NCBI RefSeq assembly: GCF_900090315.1
Contig: NZ_FMHZ01000002.1
Span: 2,334,501 to 2,398,500, forward strand
Direction: 5' to 3'
Origin: Micromonospora citrea
GTDB taxonomy: Bacteria; Actinomycetota; Actinomycetes; Mycobacteriales; Micromonosporaceae
Length of the DNA stretch: 64,000 bases
The notes under the pieces were generated by a model. That model had not been told where the DNA came from. It did no database searches and saw nothing but the letters and a program-made list of their open reading frames with translations. A program made the translations under genes and the position numbers. Shown here one piece after another: positions 42,290 through 50,403 of this stretch (within the stretch, counting starts at the first letter, position 1; every line of letters starts with the position of its first letter).

Positions 42290-43392
42290 GCGGACGCCCC
42301 GGCGAGGGCGTCGGCGCGCAGCCGGGCGGCGGCCCGCAGCAGCGCGGCGGCCTGCTCCTGCTCGGGGGTCGGGGCGCGTTCGCCGGCGGCCAGCGCCAGC
42401 GCCTCGCCGACGTCCGCGATTCCGCCCAGCGCCTCCCGGACCGGCCGGCCCAGCGCCCCGGTGTGGCCGCGCGCCTCGTGCCGGCAGAAGTACGCCAGCT
42501 CGCACGCCGCCAGGCACTCGGGCGCGTAGCGGGCCTCCACCCGCGACAGCGCGGCCAGCAGCGTCGCCGGCTCGGCGGCCACGTCGGCGGTGAAGTCCTC
42601 GGGCACGGCGGCCAGCAGCGCGTCGAGCCGCGCCATCCGGTCCAGCTGGCGGCGCAGCACCAGCAGTTGCTTGCGCACGTCGACCAGGCTGGCCAGGGGC
42701 TGGTTGGCGAAGTCCCGGGGGCAGACCAGCACCACGTCGTGCGAGACGAGTTCCGGGTCGCGGCCGGCGGCGGCGAGCAGCTCGCGCAGGGCCAGCACGT
42801 AGACGGCGGACTGGATCGCGGCGGCGGACACCTTGGCGGGGTCGGCCTGGCCGTCGACGACCGGGAACGACTTGACCTCCACCACGTGGAACCGGCCGGC
42901 GAGCCGCGCGGCGACCAGGTCGGGCTCCAGGTGCACCCGGCGGCCGGCGACGTCCAGCCCGAGCAGCGGGTGGTCGAACAGGGCCGCGTCCGCCCCGTCG
43001 CCCGGCGCGGCGGCGGCCAGCAGCTCGGCGGAGCGCCGCTGGCGGGCGGCCATGTCGTCGTCGGGGCCGTCGCCGAGGTCCGTCCAGGTCGCCGCCGCCG
43101 GCACCGGTACGCCCAGCCGCTCGGCGACCAGCCGCAACAGCTCCGCCCCGCCGTCGGCCTTGACCTGCGCCTCGAACGCGTTGCCCCGGGTGATGGCGAA
43201 GCGGGACTGCCCGAAGCGGGCGGGGAAGCCGATCCGCTCGGCCAGCTTCGGCTTGTCCACCCCCGCGCCGTCCAGCACGGCCCGCCGGGTGCAGCCCGGG
43301 TTGCCGGTCAGGGCGGCGATGGTGCGGGCGTTGTGCCGCCTGGGCGGCACGCCACCACGGATCGCGGCCAGTCGCTCCTCGGTGCTCGTCAC
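42286..43392 (-). CDS. RecB/Cas4-like PD-(D/E)XK nuclease with Fe-S cysteines
   Basis: A 368-residue nuclease of the RecB/AddB/Cas4 superfamily. Active-site residues are Asp158 (LEPDLV), Glu172-x-Lys174 (VVEVKSF) and the Gln194-x3-Tyr198 motif (QSAVYVL). A single N-terminal Cys34 and a C-terminal Cys293-x3-Cys297-x5-Cys303 set resemble the four ligands of the [4Fe-4S] cluster in Cas4 and AddB. It starts with GTG 43392 and is coupled by ATGA overlap to the unrecognised 543-residue gene. No cas, add or rec genes are adjacent. A role in DNA-end processing, repair or defence is inferred. Confidence 0.78.
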   Translation of the reverse strand: MTSTEERLAAIRGGVPPRRHNARTIAALTGNPGCTRRAVLDGAGVDKPKLAERIGFPARFGQSRFAITRGNAFEAQVKADGGAELLRLVAERLGVPVPAAATWTDLGDGPDDDMAARQRRSAELLAAAAPGDGADAALFDHPLLGLDVAGRRVHLEPDLVAARLAGRFHVVEVKSFPVVDGQADPAKVSAAAIQSAVYVLALRELLAAAGRDPELVSHDVVLVCPRDFANQPLASLVDVRKQLLVLRRQLDRMARLDALLAAVPEDFTADVAAEPATLLAALSRVEARYAPECLAACELAYFCRHEARGHTGALGRPVREALGGIADVGEALALAAGERAPTPEQEQAAALLRAAARLRADALAGASA

Positions 43393-43497
43393 GATCCGCC
43401 ACGATAGGCGGTCCCCACGACGGTTGCCGGGCGCAGCCCCGGCCGGTCGGCGCCCGGCGACGTCCGCGCGCCGGGTACGGGCCGTGCGGGACCGGCG

Positions 43498-43977
43498 TCA
43501 GGACGAGCCGAGGAGGACGCCGAAGACACCGCAGCAGAGCAGCCCGAAAATGGCGAGCGTGACCAGCAGGATGCTGTAGTTGGACCAGAGCCCGAACCTC
43601 GTCACGTCGGTGCCGTGCCCGTCGTGGACGCGGTTGCGCCACCCGCCGAAGCGGAACGACAGGTGGTGCGCCGCGCCGGGCTGGACGGCCAGCGAGGTGG
43701 TGATCAGCGGGACGCCCATGAAGTCGGTGTAGCGGACGTCGTGCTGCCCGGGCGCGACCACCATGTACCAGGTGCCCTCGCCGGGGATCGACACCGTCTG
43801 GCCGTCGATCTTGAACTTGCTGGTGGTCGGGGCGGGCACGATGTACGGGCCGCGGTTCACCGTGACGGCGAGCACCGCGTACCCCGGCGGGGGCGCGATC
43901 GGGTGGGGGTGGACCAGTGGCGTCACCGCGCCGGGCACGGGCGGGTACGGCGGATGAGGGGGATACGACACCCTCAC
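43498..43977 (-). CDS. small membrane protein of unknown function
   Basis: A 159-residue protein with a proline-rich start (YPPHPPYPPVPG), a soluble strand-rich middle (FKIDGQTVSIPGEGTWYMVVAPGQHDV) and one C-terminal membrane helix (YSILLVTLAIFGLLCCGVFGVLL). The middle looks like a small beta-domain exposed on one membrane face. Proteins of this design are common in actinomycetes and unassigned. The 238 bases to the next leftward gene show no further feature. Confidence 0.65.
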   Translation of the reverse strand: MRVSYPPHPPYPPVPGAVTPLVHPHPIAPPPGYAVLAVTVNRGPYIVPAPTTSKFKIDGQTVSIPGEGTWYMVVAPGQHDVRYTDFMGVPLITTSLAVQPGAAHHLSFRFGGWRNRVHDGHGTDVTRFGLWSNYSILLVTLAIFGLLCCGVFGVLLGSS

Positions 43978-44215
43978 ATGTTCACACGCGCCCGCACCCC
44001 CGCCGGATCGGCGGAGGTCACAGTGCGGTCACCGCTCGGCGGAGCGGTTCCGGGGCGAGCGGGGCAGGGCGGTGCCGGCCAGCGGCCGACGGTCGCGGCG
44101 GCGACGCCGACAGCCCGGGGTGCACGGCGGCCGGGAGACGGTGTGCACGGGCGCCGGGGCGGGCGCGGCCGGCTGCCGGCCGATCAGCCAGCAGAGGAAG
44201 CGGGCCACCGGTGGC

Positions 44216-44449
44216 TCAGCCGACCGGGAGGCGCTCGGCCTCGGACCGGGAGATGTCGTACTGGGCGCCGCAGAAGGTGCACTGCTGCACGTAGCGGGTG
44301 CGGATCGGGATGATCGGGACGAAGAAGAGGCTGAACCTCGTCGACCGCCGGGTGATGACCTGTGCGGCGTGGTTGCCGCAGTTGCGGCAGACCTGCTGCA
44401 CCACGCCCGACCGGCTGACCTTGGTGCGGAGCCCGAAGATGAAGAACAT
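44216..44449 (-). CDS. zinc-ribbon domain protein
   Basis: A 77-residue protein with two CxxC knuckles (CRNCGN and CTFCGAQ) separated by 37 residues, a zinc-ribbon arrangement. A hydrophobic MFFIFGL start and FSLFFVPIIPI segment suggest association with the membrane. Homologues are small housekeeping-like proteins without known role. It ends about 240 bases before the proline-rich membrane protein gene. Confidence 0.8.
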   Translation of the reverse strand: MFFIFGLRTKVSRSGVVQQVCRNCGNHAAQVITRRSTRFSLFFVPIIPIRTRYVQQCTFCGAQYDISRSEAERLPVG

Positions 44450-44497
44450 CGCCCGGCAGTACCCGCTGCGGGCCCCGCAATCACCCCCCGACCCGCG

Positions 44498-45358
44498 TCA
44501 GGGGCGGAAATTTCCGGCGCGGGCGGCCGACAGCTCCCGCAGGAACGCCAGCCCCTCGACGGCGAGGGCGTCGGGGCCGGTGGCGAGCGGCCGCCACACG
44601 GACATCGGCACGGCCAGGGCCGGCGCGGTGAACGACTCGATGCTCACCTGGCCGGCATAGCCGATGTCGGCCAGGGCGTCGAGCATCGCCGGCCAGTCGA
44701 GGTGGTCCCCGCCCGGCGCGCCCCGGTCGTTGCCGCAGACCTGCACGTGCGCCAGGCGGTCACCGGCCGCCCGGATCGCGGCCGGCAGGTCGCGTTCCTC
44801 GATGTTCATGTGGAACGTGTCCAGCGCGAGGCCCAGCCCGACGATCCCGTCGACCGCCTCCAGCGCCTGCTCGACGGTGTTGACCAGGCTGGTCTCGAAG
44901 CGGTTGAGCGGTTCCAGGGCGATCGTCACGCCCCGCTCGGCGGCCTCGTCGGCCAGCGGGCGGAGCCGGTCGCGGAGGCGGGCGACGGCGGCGCGGCGCG
45001 CGTCCGCGTCGAGCAGCCAGGTGCGCCCGGCCGGGGCGTAGAGCGGGCCCGCGACCACGGCGGCGCCCACCCGGCCCGCCAGCGCCACGCAGTGCCGCAC
45101 GAAGTCGGTCGTACGCCGCACCACCTCGCCGTCGTCGGCGAGCAGGTCGTGCTCGGGCAGCAGGCCGGCACAGACCGCGGGGGCCAGGCCCAGCCCGGCG
45201 AGCAGGCCCCCGGCCGACGCCGCGTCCCAGTCGCCGGGCGCCTGCACGGGCAGCTCGACGGCGTCGAAGCCCCACGCCCTGATCCGCGGGGCGAGCCGGG
45301 CCAGCGCGTCGTCGGTCAGCGGCGCGACCCACGCCCACGTGTTGATGCCGATCCTCAT
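44498..45358 (-). CDS. sugar phosphate isomerase/epimerase (TIM barrel)
   Basis: A 286-residue xylose-isomerase-like TIM barrel. It begins MRIGINTWAWVAPL and has ALEPLNRFETSLVNT (metal-ligand Glu), LALDTFHMNIEE (Asp/His ligands), HVQVCGNDRGAPGGDHLDW and VSIESFTAP (last Glu ligand), the four-ligand pattern of D-tagatose/psicose 3-epimerases. ATG 45358 gives the canonical N-terminus. It most likely interconverts a ketose or inositol-type substrate in the cytoplasm; the sugar is not deducible. No other sugar genes adjoin. Confidence 0.85.
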   Translation of the reverse strand: MRIGINTWAWVAPLTDDALARLAPRIRAWGFDAVELPVQAPGDWDAASAGGLLAGLGLAPAVCAGLLPEHDLLADDGEVVRRTTDFVRHCVALAGRVGAAVVAGPLYAPAGRTWLLDADARRAAVARLRDRLRPLADEAAERGVTIALEPLNRFETSLVNTVEQALEAVDGIVGLGLALDTFHMNIEERDLPAAIRAAGDRLAHVQVCGNDRGAPGGDHLDWPAMLDALADIGYAGQVSIESFTAPALAVPMSVWRPLATGPDALAVEGLAFLRELSAARAGNFRP

Positions 45359-45482
45359 CGCCGCCCGCGCCTCCCCGCCGCAGTTCGCCGACCGGCTCAC
45401 CGCCGGGCGGCTCGGCGACCAGCCGCCGAGATCCGTCGACTGTAGAGGATCATGCGCGGCTCGGACGGGCCCGGTCGGGGAC

Positions 45483-45516
45483 GGCGGTGCCCGGCCCGCC
45501 GGGGCCGGGCACCGCC
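45483..45516 (-). terminator. perfect 15-bp hairpin after AHSA1 gene
   Basis: GGCGGTGCCCGGCCC and GGGCCGGGCACCGCC flank a four-base loop, ten bases downstream of the stop of the leftward AHSA1-domain gene. Confidence 0.75.
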
Positions 45517-45526
45517 TACGCGACGG

Positions 45527-46405
45527 TCAGGTCGTCGCCGATGCGGCCTGCGGCTCCAGGCCGGGCACCTCCGACGGGAGCCAGATCGGCTGCCAGTCCT
45601 TCATCTCGTGGTAGCGGCGCAGCTCCGCCAGCCCGGAGACCGACCCGGCCCAGGCCCCGTACGGCGGGTTCTGCTCGTCGAAGCCGGACTGCACGAAGGT
45701 CAGCTTCGTCCTGCCCTGCGACTCGGCCAGCTCCCAGGTGCTGACGCCCGTGGGCCCCCAGTCCACCGACAGCTTCCGGCCGGGCTCCAGGTCGACGATC
45801 TTGGCCGCGAAGCCGGACTCGAGCCCGCCCATGGCGTAGCGCCCGCCGACCCAGGGCTCGATGCCGATCGGGTAGCCGAACCAGGCGGTGGCCTGCTCGG
45901 AGTCGGTCAGCGACTCGAACACCTTCGCCGCCGGCGCGTCGATGAGTATTTCGCCGCGCAGGTCGGCGGAGGTGAAGTCGACCTTCGGCAGCAGCGGCTG
46001 GCCCTCCAGGTGGGCGGCCAGGTTGGCGATCGACAGGCTCCAGTAGGTCTGGAGCACGCCCCGGATGGAGCTGCCGCTCATCGCCTCGGCGAAGTCGAAG
46101 TGGCTCTGGGTCAGGGTCAGCACGGTGGAGTCGGGGCTCTCCGCGCGCAGGGCGAACTCGGTGGTGGTCTCGACCCCGTCGAGCAGCCAGGCGAAGCGCA
46201 GCGTGTCGTCGTCGACGTGCAGCAGCCGCTGGTGCGGCGCGTCGCCCTCGGGGGTGTGGCGGCCCCAGAACTCGTACCGGTGCGGCAGCTCGACCTCGGC
46301 GTGCTCGGCGAGCCAGACGCGCAGCTCGGCCGGGTCGGTCAGGGCGCGGCGGACGGCCTCGACCGGCGCGGCGAGGCGGGCGGGCAGCTTCATCGGTTCA
46401 GTCAC
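45527..46405 (-). CDS. SRPBCC/AHSA1 protein with two START-like domains
   Basis: A 292-residue protein with two tandem AHSA1-type START-like domains. The first (about 5-135) begins LPARLAAPVEAVRRALTDPAELRVWL; the second (about 150-275) begins GEILIDAPAAKVFESLTDSEQATAWFG and contains VGGRYAMGG. Such proteins bind hydrophobic ligands or act as Hsp90 co-regulators. GTG 46405 overlaps the upstream ArsR-like gene by eight bases and has GGGGAAAG upstream; ATG 46393 is the alternative. Regulator plus AHSA1 protein is a common actinomycete operon, suggesting that expression is under control of its ArsR-like neighbour. Confidence 0.85.
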   Translation of the reverse strand: MTEPMKLPARLAAPVEAVRRALTDPAELRVWLAEHAEVELPHRYEFWGRHTPEGDAPHQRLLHVDDDTLRFAWLLDGVETTTEFALRAESPDSTVLTLTQSHFDFAEAMSGSSIRGVLQTYWSLSIANLAAHLEGQPLLPKVDFTSADLRGEILIDAPAAKVFESLTDSEQATAWFGYPIGIEPWVGGRYAMGGLESGFAAKIVDLEPGRKLSVDWGPTGVSTWELAESQGRTKLTFVQSGFDEQNPPYGAWAGSVSGLAELRRYHEMKDWQPIWLPSEVPGLEPQAASATT

Positions 46406-46955
46406 GGTCTTTCCCCTTCGGATAGCAGGCCACGGCGAGCTTGAAGGCGTCGCCCTCGGCGCCCCCGTAGCGCGTGAACAGGTCCTGCAGAGTGCTCTGC
46501 AGGTCGTGCAGGAACTGCTGGCGCTGCTCGGCCGGCACCCGGATCTCGCCGGCCACCCCGATCGAGGGAAGCTCGGGGGCGGCGCGGTCCAGCCCGGCGA
46601 TGTCGGCCTGGACCTCCTCCATGAGGTCGAGCAGGTAGCCGAGGCTCAGCTCGTCGCGGGCCCGACGCAGGCCGATCCGGCCGACCAGTCGGGGCGAGAG
46701 CCAGTAGGACCGGGCGGCGGCCTGGTAGATGCCCTCGCTGATGCCCCGGACCTTGCGCTCGCTGACCTGCTCGACCAGCCCGGCGGCGACGAGCTGCTTG
46801 ACGTGGTAGTAGACGCGCTGCGGCGTCTGCTCCAGCCGGGCGGCGACCTCGGTGCAGGTGCGCGGCTCGGCCAGTTGCCGCAGCACCTCGACGCGCTGCG
46901 GCTTGAGCAGGGCTTCGGCCTGCTCGATCTGCTCCAGGTACAGGACATCTCTCAT
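46398..46955 (-). CDS. ArsR-like helix-turn-helix regulator
   Basis: A 185-residue regulator. The DNA-binding part (LYLEQIEQAEALLKPQRVEVLRQL, CTEVAARLEQTPQRVYYHVKQLVAAGLVE) is a winged helix of the ArsR type. The C-terminal half is helical and resembles the sensing part of regulators paired with AHSA1 proteins. It is the first gene of a two-gene operon. Its start codon lies only about three bases after the predicted transcription start, so its message is probably leaderless. No metal-binding Cys motif is seen. Confidence 0.85.
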   Translation of the reverse strand: MRDVLYLEQIEQAEALLKPQRVEVLRQLAEPRTCTEVAARLEQTPQRVYYHVKQLVAAGLVEQVSERKVRGISEGIYQAAARSYWLSPRLVGRIGLRRARDELSLGYLLDLMEEVQADIAGLDRAAPELPSIGVAGEIRVPAEQRQQFLHDLQSTLQDLFTRYGGAEGDAFKLAVACYPKGKDRD

Positions 46956-46964
46956 GGCAAAATC

Positions 46965-46993
46965 AGTTTGTACGTAAAAAATTTGTTTGTCAA
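46965..46993 (-). promoter_or_regulatory. promoter of ArsR/AHSA1 operon
   Basis: On the minus strand a perfect TTGACA -35 (46993-46988) is followed after 17 bases by CAAACT (46970-46965) as a -10 candidate; TACAAA with a 15-base spacer is an alternative. The stretch is strikingly AT-rich for this genome. The -10 lies about ten bases before the start codon, which suggests a leaderless transcript. Confidence 0.6.
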
Positions 46994-47002
46994 TAGCCTC
47001 GA

Positions 47003-47035
47003 CGACAGCCGCGCCGAGGGACGGCGCGGCTGTCG
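47003..47035 (-). terminator. perfect 13-bp hairpin after tmsB
   Basis: CGACAGCCGCGCC and GGCGCGGCTGTCG flank a seven-base loop, seven bases downstream of the stop of the leftward methyltransferase gene. Confidence 0.75.
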
Positions 47036-47042
47036 GGGCGGA

Positions 47043-48386
47043 TCAGGGCAGCCAGTCGGGGCGCAGCGGGTAGCTCGTCGCCCCCTCCGGGCCGTTACGG
47101 GTGGCCAGCACCTGGTGCAGCTGGATGCCGTTGCGCTCGAACGCCAGCCGCGAGCCCGCCATGTATAGGCCCCACACGCGCGCGGTGCCCTGCCCCACCT
47201 CGCGGACGCAGTCGTCCCAGTGCGCCACCAGGTTGCGGCACCAGGCGGCCAGCGTCAGCGCGTAGTGCAGCCGCAGGTTCTCCTCGTGCTGCACCTCCAG
47301 CCCGACGTCGTGGATCTCGCCGATCAGCCGGCCGGGACCGGCCAGCTCGCCGTCGGGGAAGACGTAGCGGTCGATGAACGCGCCCGAGCGGTGCGGCGCG
47401 TGGTTGTCGGCCCGCGTGATGCAGTGGTTGAGCAGCCGGCCGTCCGGCCGCAGCCGGTCGGACAGCGCCTTGAAGTAGGCCGGGTAGTTGCGCACCCCGA
47501 TGTGCTCGGTCAGCCCGATCGAGGAGACCGCGTCGAACTGCTCGCGGGGCGCGTCCCGGTAGTCGAGGTGGCGCACCTCGGCCAGGTCGGCCAGCCCCTC
47601 CCGCTCGATCGCCGCCCGCGCCCACTCCGCCTGCGCCCGGGACAGGGTCACCCCGAGCGCCCGCACGCCGTACTCGCGGGCCGCGTGCCGCACCATGCCG
47701 CCCCACCCGCAGCCCACGTCGAGCAGCCGCATCCCGGCCCTGAGGCCCAGCTTCTGCGCCACCAGGTCGTACTTGGCCGCCTGGGCCTGCTCCAGCGTGT
47801 CGTCGGGCGAGCGGTAGAGCGCGCAGGTGTACGTCATCGACGGGCCGAGCACCTTCTCGTAGAAGGCGTTCGAGACGTCGTAGTGGTGGGAGATCGCCGT
47901 GCTGTCCCGCAGCCGGGAGTGCCGCAGCCCGTTCACCAGCCGCTTCCAACGCGGCTGCGCCTCCTGCGGCGGGGGCGGCGGCGGCATCAGCCGCTCCCAG
48001 CCCAGCCCGCGCACCAGGGCCAGCGCCTCGGTCAGCGGGGGCGTACGCAGCCGCAACTCGTCCTTGAGCACCCGCAGCGCCTCGTACGGGTCGCCCGGGT
48101 GCACCCCCTGCAACGCCAGGTCGCCGCTGACGTACGCCCGGGCCATGCCCAGGTCGCCCGGGGCGGTGAGCAGGTAGGTCAGGCCCCGCTCGGAACGGAT
48201 CGACAGGGTGATCCCGGCGTCGGCCGGGCCCACCGCGCTGCCGTCGTAACCGGTGACCCGCACCGGCAGGTCCCCCGTGGTCAACGCGCGGACGACGTCC
48301 GCCACGGTCGGACCCGGGCGCCGGCCCCCCGCCGGCGGGGTGGCGGGAGCGCTCGCCGCCCCCTGGTCTCGATCGGTCAGGCTCAT
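47043..48386 (-). CDS. tmsB: TmsB-like fatty acid methyltransferase (CFA synthase family)
   Basis: A 447-residue SAM-dependent methyltransferase of the cyclopropane-fatty-acyl-phospholipid synthase family. Motifs are ISHHYDVSNAFYE, MTYTCALYRSPDDTLEQAQAAKYDLV, the SAM loop LLDVGCGWGGMVRHAA and IGLTEHIGVRNYPAY. Together with TmsA it makes 10-methyl branched acids such as tuberculostearic acid: TmsB adds a methylene group at the double bond of phospholipid-bound oleate and TmsA reduces it. ATG 48386 overlaps the tmsA stop by four bases. The operon order (FAD protein first, methyltransferase second) is that known from mycobacteria and corynebacteria, and 10-methyl fatty acids are typical Micromonospora lipids. 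A DUF1365 tmsC gene is missing. Confidence 0.85.
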   Translation of the reverse strand: MSLTDRDQGAASAPATPPAGGRRPGPTVADVVRALTTGDLPVRVTGYDGSAVGPADAGITLSIRSERGLTYLLTAPGDLGMARAYVSGDLALQGVHPGDPYEALRVLKDELRLRTPPLTEALALVRGLGWERLMPPPPPPQEAQPRWKRLVNGLRHSRLRDSTAISHHYDVSNAFYEKVLGPSMTYTCALYRSPDDTLEQAQAAKYDLVAQKLGLRAGMRLLDVGCGWGGMVRHAAREYGVRALGVTLSRAQAEWARAAIEREGLADLAEVRHLDYRDAPREQFDAVSSIGLTEHIGVRNYPAYFKALSDRLRPDGRLLNHCITRADNHAPHRSGAFIDRYVFPDGELAGPGRLIGEIHDVGLEVQHEENLRLHYALTLAAWCRNLVAHWDDCVREVGQGTARVWGLYMAGSRLAFERNGIQLHQVLATRNGPEGATSYPLRPDWLP

Positions 48387-49783
48387 TGTCGTGCTACCGC
48401 CTTCTCGTACAGTCCGGTGAGCCGGTGGTCCGGGTCGTAGCGGTCCTTCACCTGGCGCCACGTCGCGCCGCCGTAGAGCCGGTCGAAGGATTCCCGGTCG
48501 TAGTACGCGTCGGAGTAGAGCGACTTGTGCCCGCCCGACTCCGACACCGTTCGTTCGATCATCCGGTTGACGTCGCCGTCGGCGGCGCCGTCGGCGATCG
48601 GCACGCTCCCCCAGAAGCCGACGTTCACGTAGTCCTGCCCCGGCCGGAGCGGATACAGCGGCCAGGCCCGGGCCGATTCCGGGCCGGACGGCTCGCGCAG
48701 CCGCAGGGGGCAGAGCCAGACCGGGGTCATCCCTACGGTCCGGGCGAACCAGCGCAGGAACTCCGCCGTGCGGTCCAGCGGGACCTCCACGTCCTGCACC
48801 ACCCGCTCGCGCGCCGGCTGCCCGCGCAGGCGGTCGATCCGGGCGGCCACGCCGTGCCGGTGCTCCAGCCGCACCAGCCGGTGGTAGACGTCGCTGCGCC
48901 GCCACCGCGCCGGCCAGATCCGCCGCACCACGGGGTGCTGCACGCCGAACGCCGCCGAGCACCAGAACCAGTCGGTGTCCCAGCGCCAGAGATAGTCGTA
49001 CGTGGTCAGGGCGTCGCGCGTGCGCCGGCGCAGCGAGCGGTAGTAGATCTCCTGCCCGGTGTAGTCGCTGACCGCCGGGGCGTGATCGGTGAACGTGCCG
49101 AGGGTCAGGTACGCCTCGCCGGGGCTGAACATCACCCCGTCCATGGCGTCCACGCCCTCGCCCGCCCACGACCGCGTCGCGGTGACCTCGGCGATGGCGT
49201 CGGTCAGGGCCTCCAGCCGGGTGAACCGGACGTTGCGCAGGGCCACGAAGCGGCGTACCGGCTGGAGTTCGATGCGCAGCCGGGTGGCGTAGCCGAGGCT
49301 GCCCAGCGAGTTGGGGAAGGCGGCGAAGAGGTCGGCGTGCTCCCCCTCCGGCCGGGCGGTGACGACCTCGCCCGCGCCGGTGAGCACGTCCATCTCCACC
49401 ACCGACTCGTGCGGCAGCCCGTTGCGGAACGACGTCGACTCGATGCCCAGCCCGGTGACCGCCCCGCCGAGGGTGATGGTGCGCAACTGCGGCACCACCA
49501 GAGGCATCAGCCCGTGCGGCAGGGTCGCGTCGACGAGGTCCTCATAGGTGCACATGCCCTGCACGTCGGCGGTGCGGGCGACCGGGTCCACGTCGAGCAC
49601 GCCGGTGAGGCCGCTGACGTCCAGCCCCGGCGCCCGGGGGGCGTTCCTCGGGCGGAACAGGTTGGAGGTGCGCTTGGCCAGGCGGACCGGCTCGCCCTCG
49701 GGCACCGCCGCGTACGACCGGCGCAGCCGCGCCACCGCGCCGTCGTGGTCGACCGGGTGATGATCCACACGCACCGCGCACAT
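48383..49783 (-). CDS. tmsA: TmsA-like FAD-binding oxidoreductase
   Basis: A 466-residue FAD-linked oxidoreductase of the DprE1/vanillyl-alcohol-oxidase fold. The FAD-binding half includes AKRTSNLFRPR, LDVSGLTGVLDVDPVARTADVQGM and the LRTITLGGAVTGLGIESTSFRNGLPHE region; the substrate-binding half ends with LYSDAYYDRESFDRLYGG. It is coupled by ATGA to the TmsB-like gene, which strongly supports the role of reducing 10-methylene to 10-methyl fatty acids. ATG 49783 gives the usual length; the frame stays open to 50635 only because of GC bias. Expected to be membrane-associated on the cytoplasmic side. Confidence 0.83.
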   Translation of the reverse strand: MCAVRVDHHPVDHDGAVARLRRSYAAVPEGEPVRLAKRTSNLFRPRNAPRAPGLDVSGLTGVLDVDPVARTADVQGMCTYEDLVDATLPHGLMPLVVPQLRTITLGGAVTGLGIESTSFRNGLPHESVVEMDVLTGAGEVVTARPEGEHADLFAAFPNSLGSLGYATRLRIELQPVRRFVALRNVRFTRLEALTDAIAEVTATRSWAGEGVDAMDGVMFSPGEAYLTLGTFTDHAPAVSDYTGQEIYYRSLRRRTRDALTTYDYLWRWDTDWFWCSAAFGVQHPVVRRIWPARWRRSDVYHRLVRLEHRHGVAARIDRLRGQPARERVVQDVEVPLDRTAEFLRWFARTVGMTPVWLCPLRLREPSGPESARAWPLYPLRPGQDYVNVGFWGSVPIADGAADGDVNRMIERTVSESGGHKSLYSDAYYDRESFDRLYGGATWRQVKDRYDPDHRLTGLYEKAVARQ

Positions 49784-49968
49784 GCGATCACTGTACGCCG
49801 CAGTCGGTCGACGGCGTGGGATGTCCACGGTGGCCGTTTCGCATCGAGGAACGCCGCGCGCCGGCCGCCGGGCGGCGGTGGCGGCGCGGCCGCCGCGGAA
49901 CGGTGCCCGGTCGGGCATGCCGCGCGGTGCGGTGGTCGCGGGGCCGCCGTCGGCATAGCGTGGAGGGC

Positions 49969-50253
49969 ATGCCGAAAGCTGTGTGGAACGACGTGGTCGT
50001 GGCCGAGAGCGACGACACCGTGCTGGTGGAGGGCAACCACTACTTCCCGCGTGCCGCCCTGCGCGACGACCTGATCCGCGAGTCCGACACGCACACCGTC
50101 TGCCCCTGGAAGGGCACGGCCTCCTACTACACCCTCGCCCACGACGGGCGCACCAGCCCCGACGCGGTCTGGTACTACCCCGACCCGAAGCCGGAGGCGG
50201 AGATGGTCCGCGACCGCGTCGCCTTCTGGAAGGACGTCCGGGTCGTCGACTGA
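49969..50253 (+). CDS. DUF427 domain protein
   Basis: A 94-residue single-domain protein matching DUF427: KAVWNDVVVAESDDTVLVEGNHYFP, then DTHTVCPWKGTASYYTL and YYPDPKPEAEMVRDRVAFW. The conserved CPWKG-ASYY stretch is diagnostic. GGAGGGC sits directly upstream of the ATG. The family is widespread in actinomycetes; its biochemical role is not established. It is divergent from the tmsA gene and monocistronic. Confidence 0.9.
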   Translation: MPKAVWNDVVVAESDDTVLVEGNHYFPRAALRDDLIRESDTHTVCPWKGTASYYTLAHDGRTSPDAVWYYPDPKPEAEMVRDRVAFWKDVRVVD

Positions 50254-50362
50254 CCCCGCTCCCCCGGCCCGCCCGCGATCCCGCGCCGCCGGCCTGGCGT
50301 TCGTGCCTCTCGGCGCGCTTCGCCGGGGCGGGCGATGGCAACGGGACCGTGGCCGGGGCGCC

Positions 50363-50402
50363 GGATCGCGGACAGGGTGCGGGGATCGCGGACAGGGTGC
50401 GG
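50363..50402. repeat. 20-bp direct repeat, two copies
   Basis: GGATCGCGGACAGGGTGCGG occurs twice head-to-tail next to the stop of the DinB-like gene. No function is apparent. Confidence 0.7.
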
Positions 50403-50403
50403 G

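Noticed and set aside
48387..49169. Extended start of the TmsB-like frame to 49169
   Set aside because: It lies inside the FAD oxidoreductase gene; ATG 48386 with the ATGA overlap is the normal coupled start.
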